18,201 nucleotides of DNA from CAZYHS01 sp964647545 (GTDB taxonomy: Bacteria; UBA10199; GCA-002796325; 1-14-0-20-49-13). Of this stretch, positions 1-6,504 are shown piece after piece. Position 1 is the first letter of the stretch. Each line of letters opens with the position of its first letter. The notes under the pieces are model-generated. The model was given only the letters and a program-made list of their open reading frames with translations, made no database searches and was not told the DNA's origin. The translations under genes were made by a program, and so were the position numbers. The stretch covers positions 1 to 18,201 of the forward strand of contig CAZYHS010000027.1 of assembly GCA_964647545.1 (NCBI GenBank), given 5' to 3'.

Positions 1-1161
1 GAGTCGGCCGAACGCGGCGCGGAAGGTTTTGCCACCTATGCTCAAGGCGACGGTCGCCCCGACCATCCGATCTACATTTACGAGCGTCTCGACGAGCCGA
101 CGACCGGTATGCTCGAAGACAGGCTTGCCGCCGCCGAAGGGGGAGAATCGGCGGTCACCTTTTCGACCGGCATGGCGGCGATTTCAGCCATCATCTGTTT
201 GCTGGCCAAGAACGGCGACCACATAATTTCGCACGATTCCGTTTACGGCTGCACCTATTCGCTACTGTCGAACTGGATGGAGTCAAGGGGAACCAAGGTC
301 ACTTTCGTTGACATGGTGAAAGATCCAAAGTGGATGGAGAATATCGGCGACAACACGCGAGTCATCTATTTTGAAACGCCTATCAACCCTACGATGGAGC
401 TGCTCGATATCGAGTCGATCTGTAAAAAGATCGCCGAGATGAACAAAAAACGCTCCGAGGCCGACCGCATCTGGGTCGTTGTCGATAACACTTTCGCGTC
501 GCCTTATTGCCAGCGTCCGCTATCGTTTGGCGCCGATGTTGTTGTGGCGAGCCTTACAAAACATATTTGCGGCTTCAATACCTGCATGGGTGGGGTTGTT
601 ATTGCGCCTAAAAAACTCTACAACAGCTTGCTAGTGTATCGTAAAGATTTTGGCGGCTCGCTTCATGGAAGAAGCGCGTGGCCGATTCTGGTTTACGGTT
701 TGCCTACGCTTCCGGCGCGCATGCGCCAGCAGTCGGAGTCGGCGTACGAAATTGCGCAGATGCTGTCAAAACACCCAAAAATTAAAGAGGTCCATTATCC
801 GGGGCTTGAATCTTATCCGCATCACGAACTTGCAAAAAAACAGATGCGCTCTTACGACGGCTCTTTTGCCGCAGGCTCGCTGATTTATTTTATCTTGAAG
901 GGCGAGCACGCCGAAGCCCGCAAAAAAGGGGCCGTGCTCATCGATTGGCTCGCAAAAAATTCCATCTGCTACACTTTAGCCGTGAGTTTGGGCTGCGTTA
1001 AAACTTTAGTCGAACATCCCTCGACCATGACTCACTCGGCAATTCCTCTTGAAGAGCAGATTCACACCGGCATTGAGCCCGGTGGCATTCGTCTGGCCAT
1101 CGGACTTGAAGATGTGGCTCTTCTCAAAGAAGAGCTCCTAAAGGGGCTCGATTTGATTTAA
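1..1161 (+). CDS. Cys/Met metabolism PLP-dependent enzyme (trans-sulfuration family), 5'-truncated
   Basis: The reading frame is open from base 1, so the N-terminus lies outside the window; an ATG at 109 is internal. The visible 386 residues show the fold-type I family of cystathionine gamma-synthase, cystathionine gamma-lyase, methionine gamma-lyase and O-acetylhomoserine sulfhydrylase. Seen: a stretch like YxRxxNPT but written YERLDEPT, the LEDRLAAAEGGE helix, the VVDNTFASPYCQRPL strand, the SxTK Schiff-base lysine (codon 559-561), and the C-terminal HPSTMTH and GIRLAIGLED motifs. The family makes or breaks C-S bonds of homocysteine, cysteine or methionine in the cytoplasm using PLP. Which reaction cannot be fixed from the sequence; the Glu replacing Asn in NPT and GFNTCMGG after the lysine are atypical. 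A folate-linked homocysteine methyltransferase lies 2.3 kb downstream, which fits a role in methionine metabolism. The family is sure, the substrate is not. Confidence 0.9.
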   Translation, partial: ESAERGAEGFATYAQGDGRPDHPIYIYERLDEPTTGMLEDRLAAAEGGESAVTFSTGMAAISAIICLLAKNGDHIISHDSVYGCTYSLLSNWMESRGTKVTFVDMVKDPKWMENIGDNTRVIYFETPINPTMELLDIESICKKIAEMNKKRSEADRIWVVVDNTFASPYCQRPLSFGADVVVASLTKHICGFNTCMGGVVIAPKKLYNSLLVYRKDFGGSLHGRSAWPILVYGLPTLPARMRQQSESAYEIAQMLSKHPKIKEVHYPGLESYPHHELAKKQMRSYDGSFAAGSLIYFILKGEHAEARKKGAVLIDWLAKNSICYTLAVSLGCVKTLVEHPSTMTHSAIPLEEQIHTGIEPGGIRLAIGLEDVALLKEELLKGLDLI

Positions 1162-1421
1162 GTTCACCAAGGATTGCTTAAAACCCCATTGATTTCATTG
1201 GGTTGGCGCAGATGACGTTTCATGCTAGTAAACTGAAACGTTGAGGCTGGCCATGTTGGGGCTAAATATTTCTCAAACGGCGATTTCTTTTTTGAGGGGA
1301 TCTAGGTGGCCGGCGTCGTAAAAATCCACTTGTTTTTTTTGGAGTTTTACGCCAGTAAGCGTACCCGCGTCGCGCGGGTTTGGCTCATTTTAAAATAATG
1401 GCAGGGCTTTGTTAAGCGAGT
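1162..1421. other. Noncoding intergenic region with several inverted repeats
   Basis: No convincing ORF lies here. Visible hairpins: AACCCCAT 1182-1189 with 1197-1204 (one mismatch); ACGTTTCA 1215-1222 with 1234-1241 (perfect, 11-nt loop); GCTGGCCA 1246-1253 with 1307-1314 (one G-U), enclosing CTCAAA 1272-1277 with 1291-1296; GTAAAA 1318-1323 with 1345-1350; and ACCCGCG 1363-1369 with 1373-1379 (3-nt loop). A run of eight T at 1333-1340 follows an alternative stem, AGGTGG 1304-1309 with 1326-1331, which would resemble an intrinsic terminator. The first hairpin may end the PLP gene transcript. No clear promoter for the tRNA genes was identified. This is the longest gene-free stretch in the window. 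Confidence 0.55.
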
Positions 1422-1494
1422 GGGGCAGTAGCTCAGTTGGGAGAGCGCCACGTTCGCAACGTGGAGGCCGTCGGTTCGATCCCGATCTGCTCCA
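1422..1494 (+). tRNA. tRNA-Ala, anticodon CGC
   Basis: A complete cloverleaf can be drawn: acceptor arms 1422-1428 and 1487-1493, D stem 1431-1434 with 1443-1446, anticodon stem CCACG 1448-1452 with 1460-1464, loop TTCGCAA with anticodon CGC at 1455-1457, and T arm 1470-1474 with 1482-1486 around TTCGATC. The third acceptor pair is G1424-U1491, the G3-U70 wobble that is the alanine identity element, which supports the call. The discriminator is A1494 and CCA is not encoded. It reads GCG codons. Confidence 0.97.
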
Positions 1495-1523
1495 CTGGCT
1501 TAATGAGGCTGGACAGGTATTTA

Positions 1524-1595
1524 GGGCACTTAGCGCAGCGGTAGCGCACTGCTTTCACATAGCAGGGGTCACAGGTTCAAATCCTGTAGTGCCCA
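1524..1595 (+). tRNA. tRNA-Val, anticodon CAC
   Basis: A complete cloverleaf: acceptor arms 1524-1530 and 1588-1594, all Watson-Crick; D stem GCGC 1533-1536 with 1544-1547; anticodon stem CTGCT 1549-1553 with 1561-1565; loop TTCACAT with anticodon CAC at 1556-1558; T arm 1571-1575 with 1583-1587. The discriminator is A1595 and CCA is not encoded. It lies 29 nt after tRNA-Ala and reads GTG codons. Confidence 0.97.
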
Positions 1596-1637
1596 CATCA
1601 AAACATCGGAAGTGGTAGTTCTTAAGGAGTTTTTAAC

Positions 1638-1847
1638 ATGGCCAACAGGACGCTGATTGCGGTCGGTATTTTGCTTGTCGCTGCGGGTGTCGCATGGCCT
1701 TTTGTCGTTCGCGGTATTTCTTATATTTGGAACCTCCCCGGGAATTTTCAATTTCATAAAGGCGAGTTTCATTTCTACTTTCCGCTTACTTTCTGCCTGA
1801 TCCTATCGGTCATAATTTCTGTAATTTTAATGATCGTGAAAAGATAG
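1638..1847 (+). CDS. DUF2905 family small membrane protein
   Basis: A 69-residue protein with two hydrophobic segments (about residues 6-26 and 48-66) joined by a short loop with the pattern LPGNFQFHKGEFHFYFPLTFCLILS, which resembles the DUF2905 signature (LPGD, then a basic/aromatic strand, then FYFP). It probably sits in the inner membrane as a hairpin. No function is known for the family. A good AAGGAG at 1624-1629 lies 8 nt before the ATG and fixes the start. It is sandwiched between tRNA-Val and tRNA-Arg (16 nt before the latter), so it may be transcribed with them. Confidence 0.85.
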   Translation: MANRTLIAVGILLVAAGVAWPFVVRGISYIWNLPGNFQFHKGEFHFYFPLTFCLILSVIISVILMIVKR

Positions 1848-1863
1848 TTGTTTATTGAGCCTT

Positions 1864-1935
1864 GCCCCTGTAGCTCAGTGGATAGAGTACCAGCCTCCGA
1901 AGCTGGCTGCGCAAGTTCGATTCTTGCCAGGGGCG
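1864..1935 (+). tRNA. tRNA-Arg, anticodon CCG
   Basis: A complete cloverleaf: acceptor arms GCCCCTG 1864-1870 and 1928-1934; D stem 1873-1876 with 1885-1888 (one G-U); anticodon stem CCAGC 1890-1894 with 1902-1906; loop CTCCGAA with anticodon CCG at 1897-1899; T arm GCAAG 1911-1915 with 1923-1927. The discriminator is G1935 and CCA is not encoded. It reads CGG codons. Confidence 0.97.
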
Positions 1936-1997
1936 CAAAAAATTGCGGTTGCGGATATTTCTAAAATGCAGGATCGATTAAATTTCACGGGGGAGAG

Positions 1998-2576
1998 ATG
2001 AACGTTATTGTGCTGGACCTTGAAACAAAGTTCACCTTCGACGAGGTCGGAGGACGGGACAAGTTCGACAAACTTGGAATTTCTGTCGCCGGCGTTTACG
2101 ATTTTGAAACCCGCCAGTTCGAAGCGATCGAAGAAAAAGATCTAAAAAAACTCGAAGATAGATTGGCGAACAAGCCTTTGGTGGTCGGTTTCAACTCGCG
2201 CCGGTTTGACATGGCGGTGTTAAAACCTTACGTCCATTTTGATCCGCAAACCCTGCCGCAGCTCGACATCATGGAAGAAATTCAGAAGGTGGTGGGCCAT
2301 CGCGTAAGTCTAGAAAGTGTCGCCCGCGCGACGCTTAACGCCGGCAAATCGGGCGACGGTCTCGACGCGATCCGCTATTACCGCAACGGCGAGATCGATA
2401 AGCTTAAAAAATATTGTCTGGATGACGTGCGCATCACAAAAGAACTTTACGAGTACGGTTGCAAACATAAAGAGTTGTTTTTTACCGACCGCTACGGTAG
2501 CGGTAAAAAACGTGTGGCGTTAAGCTGGGAACTCCCTGTAAGCGAGCCTCCGGCAAGCCAGATGAGCCTTTTCTAG
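1998..2576 (+). CDS. Predicted DEDDy-type 3'-5' exonuclease (RNase H-like fold) with C-terminal clamp-binding-like motif
   Basis: A 192-residue stand-alone nuclease domain. Acidic residues fit the DEDD pattern: DLET at 7-10 (D7, E9), GFNSRRFD at 64-71 (D71), and YCLDD at 139-143, where Y139 and D143 give the Yx3D motif III. The family removes nucleotides from 3' ends of DNA or RNA using two metal ions; the substrate here is unknown. The protein ends exactly in QMSLF (188-192), matching the QLxLF type of bacterial beta-clamp-binding motif, which suggests action at replication or repair sites. GGGGGAG at 1989-1995 is only 2 nt from the ATG. The next gene follows after 9 nt, and its AGGAG overlaps this stop codon, so the two are probably cotranscribed. 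The fold is fairly sure; role and substrate are inferred. Confidence 0.8.
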   Translation: MNVIVLDLETKFTFDEVGGRDKFDKLGISVAGVYDFETRQFEAIEEKDLKKLEDRLANKPLVVGFNSRRFDMAVLKPYVHFDPQTLPQLDIMEEIQKVVGHRVSLESVARATLNAGKSGDGLDAIRYYRNGEIDKLKKYCLDDVRITKELYEYGCKHKELFFTDRYGSGKKRVALSWELPVSEPPASQMSLF

Positions 2577-2585
2577 GAGAAAAAC

Positions 2586-3500
2586 ATGTACGACATTATT
2601 ATCATCGGCGGTGGCGCCGCCGGCACGAACGCTGCGATCGTTGCGGCCCGCAACAAATTTAAGACCTTGCTTATCGATAGGGGGGCCGAACAGAGCTATC
2701 TTGCCTCCTTGGCGTCGGTCAACGACATGCCCGGTTTTGAAGCTTTTCCAAGCGGCGCGCAGGTGCTCGAAAGAATGAGAAAGCACGCCGAAATCCTCGG
2801 CGCCGAAATCAAAAGCGCTTCTGTCGCCTCATGTTCTTTTGTAGATAGCGTCAAACGCGTTACGACGAACGAACCGGCGACTTATGAGGGGCGTGTGGTT
2901 ATTTTAGCGACCGGAAATCAGCCGCAGCAGGAGAGTTCGAACTACGCCGGAGAAAAAGAGCTGCGCGGAAAAGGTGTCAGCCACGACGCGATCGCCGACG
3001 CTCCTTATGCCCGCAACGCTCAGGTCGCCTTGCTGGGGAAAAACGCAGCGGCGGCCGAGTCTGCGCTTCATCTTGTGCGCTACGCCGAAAAGGTTTCGTG
3101 GATTATACCTGCCAGCAAGCTTGATATTCCGCTCGAACTCATCTCCGAAGTTGAAAAGAATAAAAAGATAGAGCTGCTTTACAGCTCAAGCTTGAAGCAG
3201 ATAAACGGCCAAAACGAAGTTTCGTCGGTCACCGTGCTTTCTGCTGGACAGGACAAGACTTTGCATGTCCGTTACGTCTTTCTCCCCCATCAGCAACACA
3301 GGCCGATCACCGATTATCTCAACGGAACCAACATTCAAAAAGGTGAGCGCGGAGAGATAATGGTGAGCCATACTCTTGAAACCGGCATCCAAGGAGTGTT
3401 CGCCGCCGGAAATATACTTTGCGACCGTCCGCAGCTAAATATTGTTAGCGCGGCGCAGGGTGCGATCGCCGCCAATTTTTCGGAAAAATATTTAAGATAA
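2586..3500 (+). CDS. Thioredoxin-reductase-like FAD protein lacking the CxxC redox pair
   Basis: A 304-residue protein of the class II pyridine nucleotide-disulfide oxidoreductase family. The N-terminal FAD site is intact (IIIIGGGAAGTNAA, residues 4-17; ATG at 108-110). Where TrxB has CATCD this protein has DAIAD (134-138), so the active-site cysteines are gone. The second nucleotide-binding motif GxGxxA is GKNAAA (151-156), and the HRR element for the NADPH phosphate is absent. The C-terminal GVFAAGD motif reads GVFAAGN (270-276). It probably still binds FAD but is unlikely to reduce thioredoxin with NADPH in the usual way. Length and architecture are normal, so it is not a simple pseudogene. 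Possible roles are a ferredoxin- or flavodoxin-linked reductase or a flavin sensor. Its 3' end overlaps the convergent HMT-MTHFR gene by 9 bp. Confidence 0.85.
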   Translation: MYDIIIIGGGAAGTNAAIVAARNKFKTLLIDRGAEQSYLASLASVNDMPGFEAFPSGAQVLERMRKHAEILGAEIKSASVASCSFVDSVKRVTTNEPATYEGRVVILATGNQPQQESSNYAGEKELRGKGVSHDAIADAPYARNAQVALLGKNAAAAESALHLVRYAEKVSWIIPASKLDIPLELISEVEKNKKIELLYSSSLKQINGQNEVSSVTVLSAGQDKTLHVRYVFLPHQQHRPITDYLNGTNIQKGERGEIMVSHTLETGIQGVFAAGNILCDRPQLNIVSAAQGAIAANFSEKYLR

Positions 3501-5327
3501 TAATTCAGCCACCGCGCGGTAATTCCCAAACGGCGGGAAAATGTAGGCACCGCCGATAAGGTCGTTGCTTTTTGCCGCTTCCAGCGCATCCTTCGCAATC
3601 GCCATGCCGAGCTTTTGCTGCGCATCTTTGGTCTTTGCGCTTCGCATTTTTTGCAAAACCTCATCCGGAATTTGCATGCCGGGGACTTCGTTGTGCAGAA
3701 ATTCGGCGTTCTTAAGACTTGCAAGAGGAAGAATGCCTGCAAAGAACGGTATCTTTTTTACGTGCGAAATTTTCTTTAAAAAGGCCTCAAGTTTTTTTGT
3801 GTCATAAACAGGCTGGCTGAAAACGAACTCTGCCCCTGCAGCGACCTTCTTTGCAAATCTTTCGGCCTCAAGGTCTATATCGACGGCTCCGGGGTTGACG
3901 CCGCAGCCGACGACAAACTTTGTGACGCCGTTTAGCCCCCTGCCGGAAACGTCGCTGCCGTGGTTCATCGAGTTGACCATGTGGATGAGGCCGATTGAGT
4001 CGATGTCAAACACGGCCGTCGCGTTTGGGTACGAACCCATCTTCGGAGGATCGCCGGTGATAATCAAAATGTTATGAAGCCCCAACGCGTTCGCGCCAAG
4101 AAGGTCCATTTGCATTCCAAGAATGTTTCGGTCGCGGCAACAATAATGAACTATCGGTTCTATCTTTGAGCGTTGTTTAACCAGAGAGCCGAGAGCTATC
4201 GGGCTCATGCGCGCCATTGCGCGCGGGCCGTCGGCGATGTTTACCGCATCGACGCCGTGTTCATAAAGAAACTCGGCGCTTATGATTGCTTCATCTGGCG
4301 AAAGCCCCATCGGCGGATCCAGCTCCACGCTGACGACGAATTTATTTCCGAGCTTTGCTCCGAACTCGCTCTTTTCTTTTAGAGGCGCGGGCGGGAGAAG
4401 TTGCCGACCCTTGTCGGGTTCTTTAACCAAAGTTATCTTCGACCTGCTTGACGGCGAGACCGATTTTATGAACTTGGCCATTTCGCGGATATCGGCCGGT
4501 CTGGTTCCGCAGCAGCCGCCGATTACCGAAGCGCCGGCGCTGGCAAGTCGCTTGGCGTATTCGCCCATGTATTCGGGCGTCGCCATGTAGATCGTGCGGC
4601 CGTTTACGGTTTGGGGCATGCCGGCGTTAGGCATCGCGACAAGTTTAATTCCGCTGGCTTCGCGCATTTCGACGATAGCTTTCAGAACTCCCTGTGGCCC
4701 GCTGGAGCAGTTCGTTCCGCCGATATCGGCCCCCGTTTTTTCGATCGCGCGGATGGCCGCGGCAGGGGTCACTCCGACAAATTTTCCATCGCGGCTTTGT
4801 TTGAGTGAAACGGAAGCTATGACCGGAGTTTTGGAGATTTTTTTCGCTTCGGAGACGGCAATTTCAAGTTCGGCAATGTCTGAAAAGGTTTCAAAAATGA
4901 GAACGTCCACTTCGCTTTCGACCAGCGCGACTATCTGCTCGCGAAAGATGTCTCCTGCCTCGTCCTTTGAATGTCTTCCTATCGGTTCCAGCGAAACGCC
5001 AAGCGGACCTATGGCTCCCGCCACAAATGCACGCCCCTTGGCGACGCTTTTTGCGATTCGTGCGGCAGCTAAGTTGATCTCGCGCGTTTTGTCTTCCAGA
5101 CCGTATTGGGCAAGTCTAAACCTGTTGGCCGCGAATGTGTTTGTTTCGATAAGTTCGCTTCCGGCGTCGATGTATTCAAGGTGGACCTTTTTCACGAGGT
5201 CGGGATTGGTGATGTTTAGTTCGTCGTAGCAGCGGTTAATGAAAACACCGCGTTCGTAGAATTCGGTCCCCATCGCACCGTCGGCAAGGATGACCCTGTG
5301 TTCAACTTCTTCTAAAAAACTTTTCAT
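3492..5327 (-). CDS. Bifunctional homocysteine S-methyltransferase / 5,10-methylenetetrahydrofolate reductase
   Basis: A 611-residue fusion. The N-terminal homocysteine S-methyltransferase domain (about 1-290) carries the three zinc-ligand cysteines: C207 in GTNC and C272/C273 in GGCCGT. The C-terminal MTHFR domain (about 325-611) has the SVELDPP entry strand with catalytic-type Glu335, the ITGDPP motif with Asp426, and FSQPVYD around Q505. Together they would reduce methylene-THF to methyl-THF and methylate homocysteine to methionine in the cytosol, an arrangement known in the Bacillus YitJ type. No cobalamin-binding or pterin-methyltransferase domain is present, so how the methyl group is passed is open. 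The ATG at 5327 overlaps the stop of the upstream hydrolase as ATGA, so translation is probably coupled. The 3' end overlaps the flavoprotein gene on the other strand. Confidence 0.95.
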   Translation of the reverse strand: MKSFLEEVEHRVILADGAMGTEFYERGVFINRCYDELNITNPDLVKKVHLEYIDAGSELIETNTFAANRFRLAQYGLEDKTREINLAAARIAKSVAKGRAFVAGAIGPLGVSLEPIGRHSKDEAGDIFREQIVALVESEVDVLIFETFSDIAELEIAVSEAKKISKTPVIASVSLKQSRDGKFVGVTPAAAIRAIEKTGADIGGTNCSSGPQGVLKAIVEMREASGIKLVAMPNAGMPQTVNGRTIYMATPEYMGEYAKRLASAGASVIGGCCGTRPADIREMAKFIKSVSPSSRSKITLVKEPDKGRQLLPPAPLKEKSEFGAKLGNKFVVSVELDPPMGLSPDEAIISAEFLYEHGVDAVNIADGPRAMARMSPIALGSLVKQRSKIEPIVHYCCRDRNILGMQMDLLGANALGLHNILIITGDPPKMGSYPNATAVFDIDSIGLIHMVNSMNHGSDVSGRGLNGVTKFVVGCGVNPGAVDIDLEAERFAKKVAAGAEFVFSQPVYDTKKLEAFLKKISHVKKIPFFAGILPLASLKNAEFLHNEVPGMQIPDEVLQKMRSAKTKDAQQKLGMAIAKDALEAAKSNDLIGGAYIFPPFGNYRAVAELLS

Positions 5328-5917
5328 GATATTTTCATGTATGGGTTGCTTAGCTTCTGTTTGCCGATAGTGCTGCTTTGCGATGCTCCGTAATCATGGC
5401 CGGGGAAGATTCGTGTAGAGTCGGGGAGGTTCGAGAGCTTTTTAAGGGATCCCAGCATTGCTGACTCGTCGCCCCCGTCTAGATCGCATCTTCCAATGCC
5501 GTCCACGAAAAGAACGTCTCCCGTGAAGAGATCGTTACCGAGCAAAAATGCGGTCGAGCCTTTGGAGTGTCCCGGCAGGTGAATGCATTTGATTTTTAGC
5601 TCTCCGACCTCGATGATTTCACCGCCAAGAAACCTGACTACGTTGCCGCTTGAAAAATCGAGAGGCTCATCTTTGTGGACGAAGATCTTTGCATTGGTCT
5701 CCTTTGAGAGCTTTTGGGCCCCTTTTGCATGGTCGTAATGGCCGTGGGTCAAAAGAATTTTATCGATAGATAACCCCAGATTATTGGCCTCTTCGATGAT
5801 ATTTTCGACGTCAAAGCCGGGGTCGATTATGCAGCATTTCTTTGTGGTCTCGTCTCCCACGATATAGGCAAAATTGCCCATAGGTCCTATTTCAAGCTGT
5901 TTTATTATGGTTTTCAT
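5324..5917 (-). CDS. MBL-fold metallo-hydrolase, glyoxalase II-like
   Basis: A 197-residue metallo-beta-lactamase-fold hydrolase. Metal ligands are visible: HGHYDH (H58, H60, D62, H63), PGHSKGS (H117), TGD (D134) and PGHDYG (H174). This spacing and the short length match the glyoxalase II / YcbL-type subgroup that hydrolyses thioesters such as S-lactoylglutathione; the C-terminal substrate domain of full glyoxalase II is absent. Substrate not determined. It is the first gene of a two-gene unit with the HMT-MTHFR fusion (4-bp ATGA overlap). Its start lies behind an intergenic region shared with greA on the other strand; no strong Shine-Dalgarno is seen before the ATG. Confidence 0.9.
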   Translation of the reverse strand: MKTIIKQLEIGPMGNFAYIVGDETTKKCCIIDPGFDVENIIEEANNLGLSIDKILLTHGHYDHAKGAQKLSKETNAKIFVHKDEPLDFSSGNVVRFLGGEIIEVGELKIKCIHLPGHSKGSTAFLLGNDLFTGDVLFVDGIGRCDLDGGDESAMLGSLKKLSNLPDSTRIFPGHDYGASQSSTIGKQKLSNPYMKIS

Positions 5918-5939
5918 GTTTTACCCGTTAAAGAAACTG

Positions 5940-5968
5940 TTGACCTATCACCAAAATGTCAATATAAG
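5940..5968 (+). promoter_or_regulatory. Predicted sigma-70-type promoter of greA
   Basis: The -35 TTGACC (5940-5945) and the -10 TATAAG (5963-5968) each match consensus at 5 of 6 positions and are separated by 17 bp. Transcription should start near 5974-5976, immediately before the leader hairpin at 5978. Confidence 0.75.
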
Positions 5969-5972
5969 TCAA
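5944..5972 (-). promoter_or_regulatory. Possible promoter of the metallo-hydrolase/HMT-MTHFR operon
   Basis: On the minus strand, TTGACT (5972-5967) and GATAGG (5949-5944) are 17 bp apart. The -10 is weak (3 of 6). If real, it lies face to face with and overlaps the greA promoter, giving a leader of roughly 20 nt before the ATG at 5917. Confidence 0.4.
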
Positions 5973-5977
5973 GTCCG

Positions 5978-6021
5978 GATGCTGGCGGTAGAGCTTGTTC
6001 CGCCGGCATCTTTTATTTTTT
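5978..6021 (+). terminator. Terminator-like hairpin in the greA leader (attenuator candidate)
   Basis: GATGCTGGCGG (5978-5988) pairs with CCGCCGGCATC (6000-6010): an 11-bp stem with a single G-U and an 11-nt loop, followed directly by TTTTATTTTTT (6011-6021). The SD GGAGG (6022-6026) abuts the U-tract. Because the stem begins within a few nucleotides of the predicted start of transcription, it cannot end an upstream transcript of the same promoter. It is best explained as attenuation of greA, as known for the greA leader of E. coli. It would also stop any leftward-origin read-through into greA. Confidence 0.75.
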
Positions 6022-6030
6022 GGAGGTAAT

Positions 6031-6504
6031 ATGCAAAGAGTTCCGATGACCCCGGAGGGGTACAAAAAACTGCAGGAGAAGCTAAAACACCTTAAATCTG
6101 TCGAAAGGCCGGCTTCTATTTTGGCTATTGAGGAGGCTAGAGGCCACGGCGACCTTAGCGAAAACGCCGAGTATGACGCCGCAAAGGAACATCAGGCGCA
6201 GCTTAATCGTCAGATACTTGAAGTTGAAACAATGTTGTCGCTTGCTCAGGTCATCGATCCGTCAAAGTTATCGGGAGAGAAGGTCATGTTCGGCGCAACG
6301 GTCAGGCTGCACGACATCGATACGGACGAAGAGACGACCTATCAGATAGTCGGTGCCCACGAATCCGATATTTCCAACGGTAAAATCTCGGTCGAGTCGC
6401 CGATAGCCCGCGGAATCATCGGCAAGTCAGAAGGCGACGAAGTGAAGGTCAACGCCCCCACCGGAATTCGCACGTTTGAAATCGTTGAAGTAAACTACGT
6501 TTGA
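6031..6504 (+). CDS. greA: Transcription elongation factor GreA
   Basis: A 157-residue protein, the standard GreA length. The N-terminal coiled coil carries the GDLSENAEYDAAKE tip (40-53) with D41 and E44, the acidic residues that reach the RNA polymerase active site through the secondary channel and stimulate cleavage of backtracked RNA. The C-terminal FKBP-like domain has the SPIARGIIGKSEGDEV signature. The ATG at 6031 is chosen because TGGAGGT at 6021-6027 precedes it and the protein then starts MQRVPMTPEG like other GreA proteins; an extension to 5995 would run through the leader hairpin. It is a single-gene unit with its own promoter. Its stop codon (6502-6504) directly abuts the stop codon of the convergent lipoprotein gene. 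Confidence 0.98.
   Translation: MQRVPMTPEGYKKLQEKLKHLKSVERPASILAIEEARGHGDLSENAEYDAAKEHQAQLNRQILEVETMLSLAQVIDPSKLSGEKVMFGATVRLHDIDTDEETTYQIVGAHESDISNGKISVESPIARGIIGKSEGDEVKVNAPTGIRTFEIVEVNYV

Noticed and set aside
1409..1618. 69-codon ORF on the plus strand
   Set aside because: It runs straight through tRNA-Ala and tRNA-Val, so it is a by-product of the tRNA sequences.
4594..5229. 211-codon plus-strand ORF
   Set aside because: It is antisense to the HMT-MTHFR gene, has no recognisable domain, and the composition is that of a codon shadow.
5995..6030. Earlier start for greA
   Set aside because: It would lie within the terminator-like hairpin and ahead of the strong Shine-Dalgarno; GreA proteins normally begin at the ATG at 6031.
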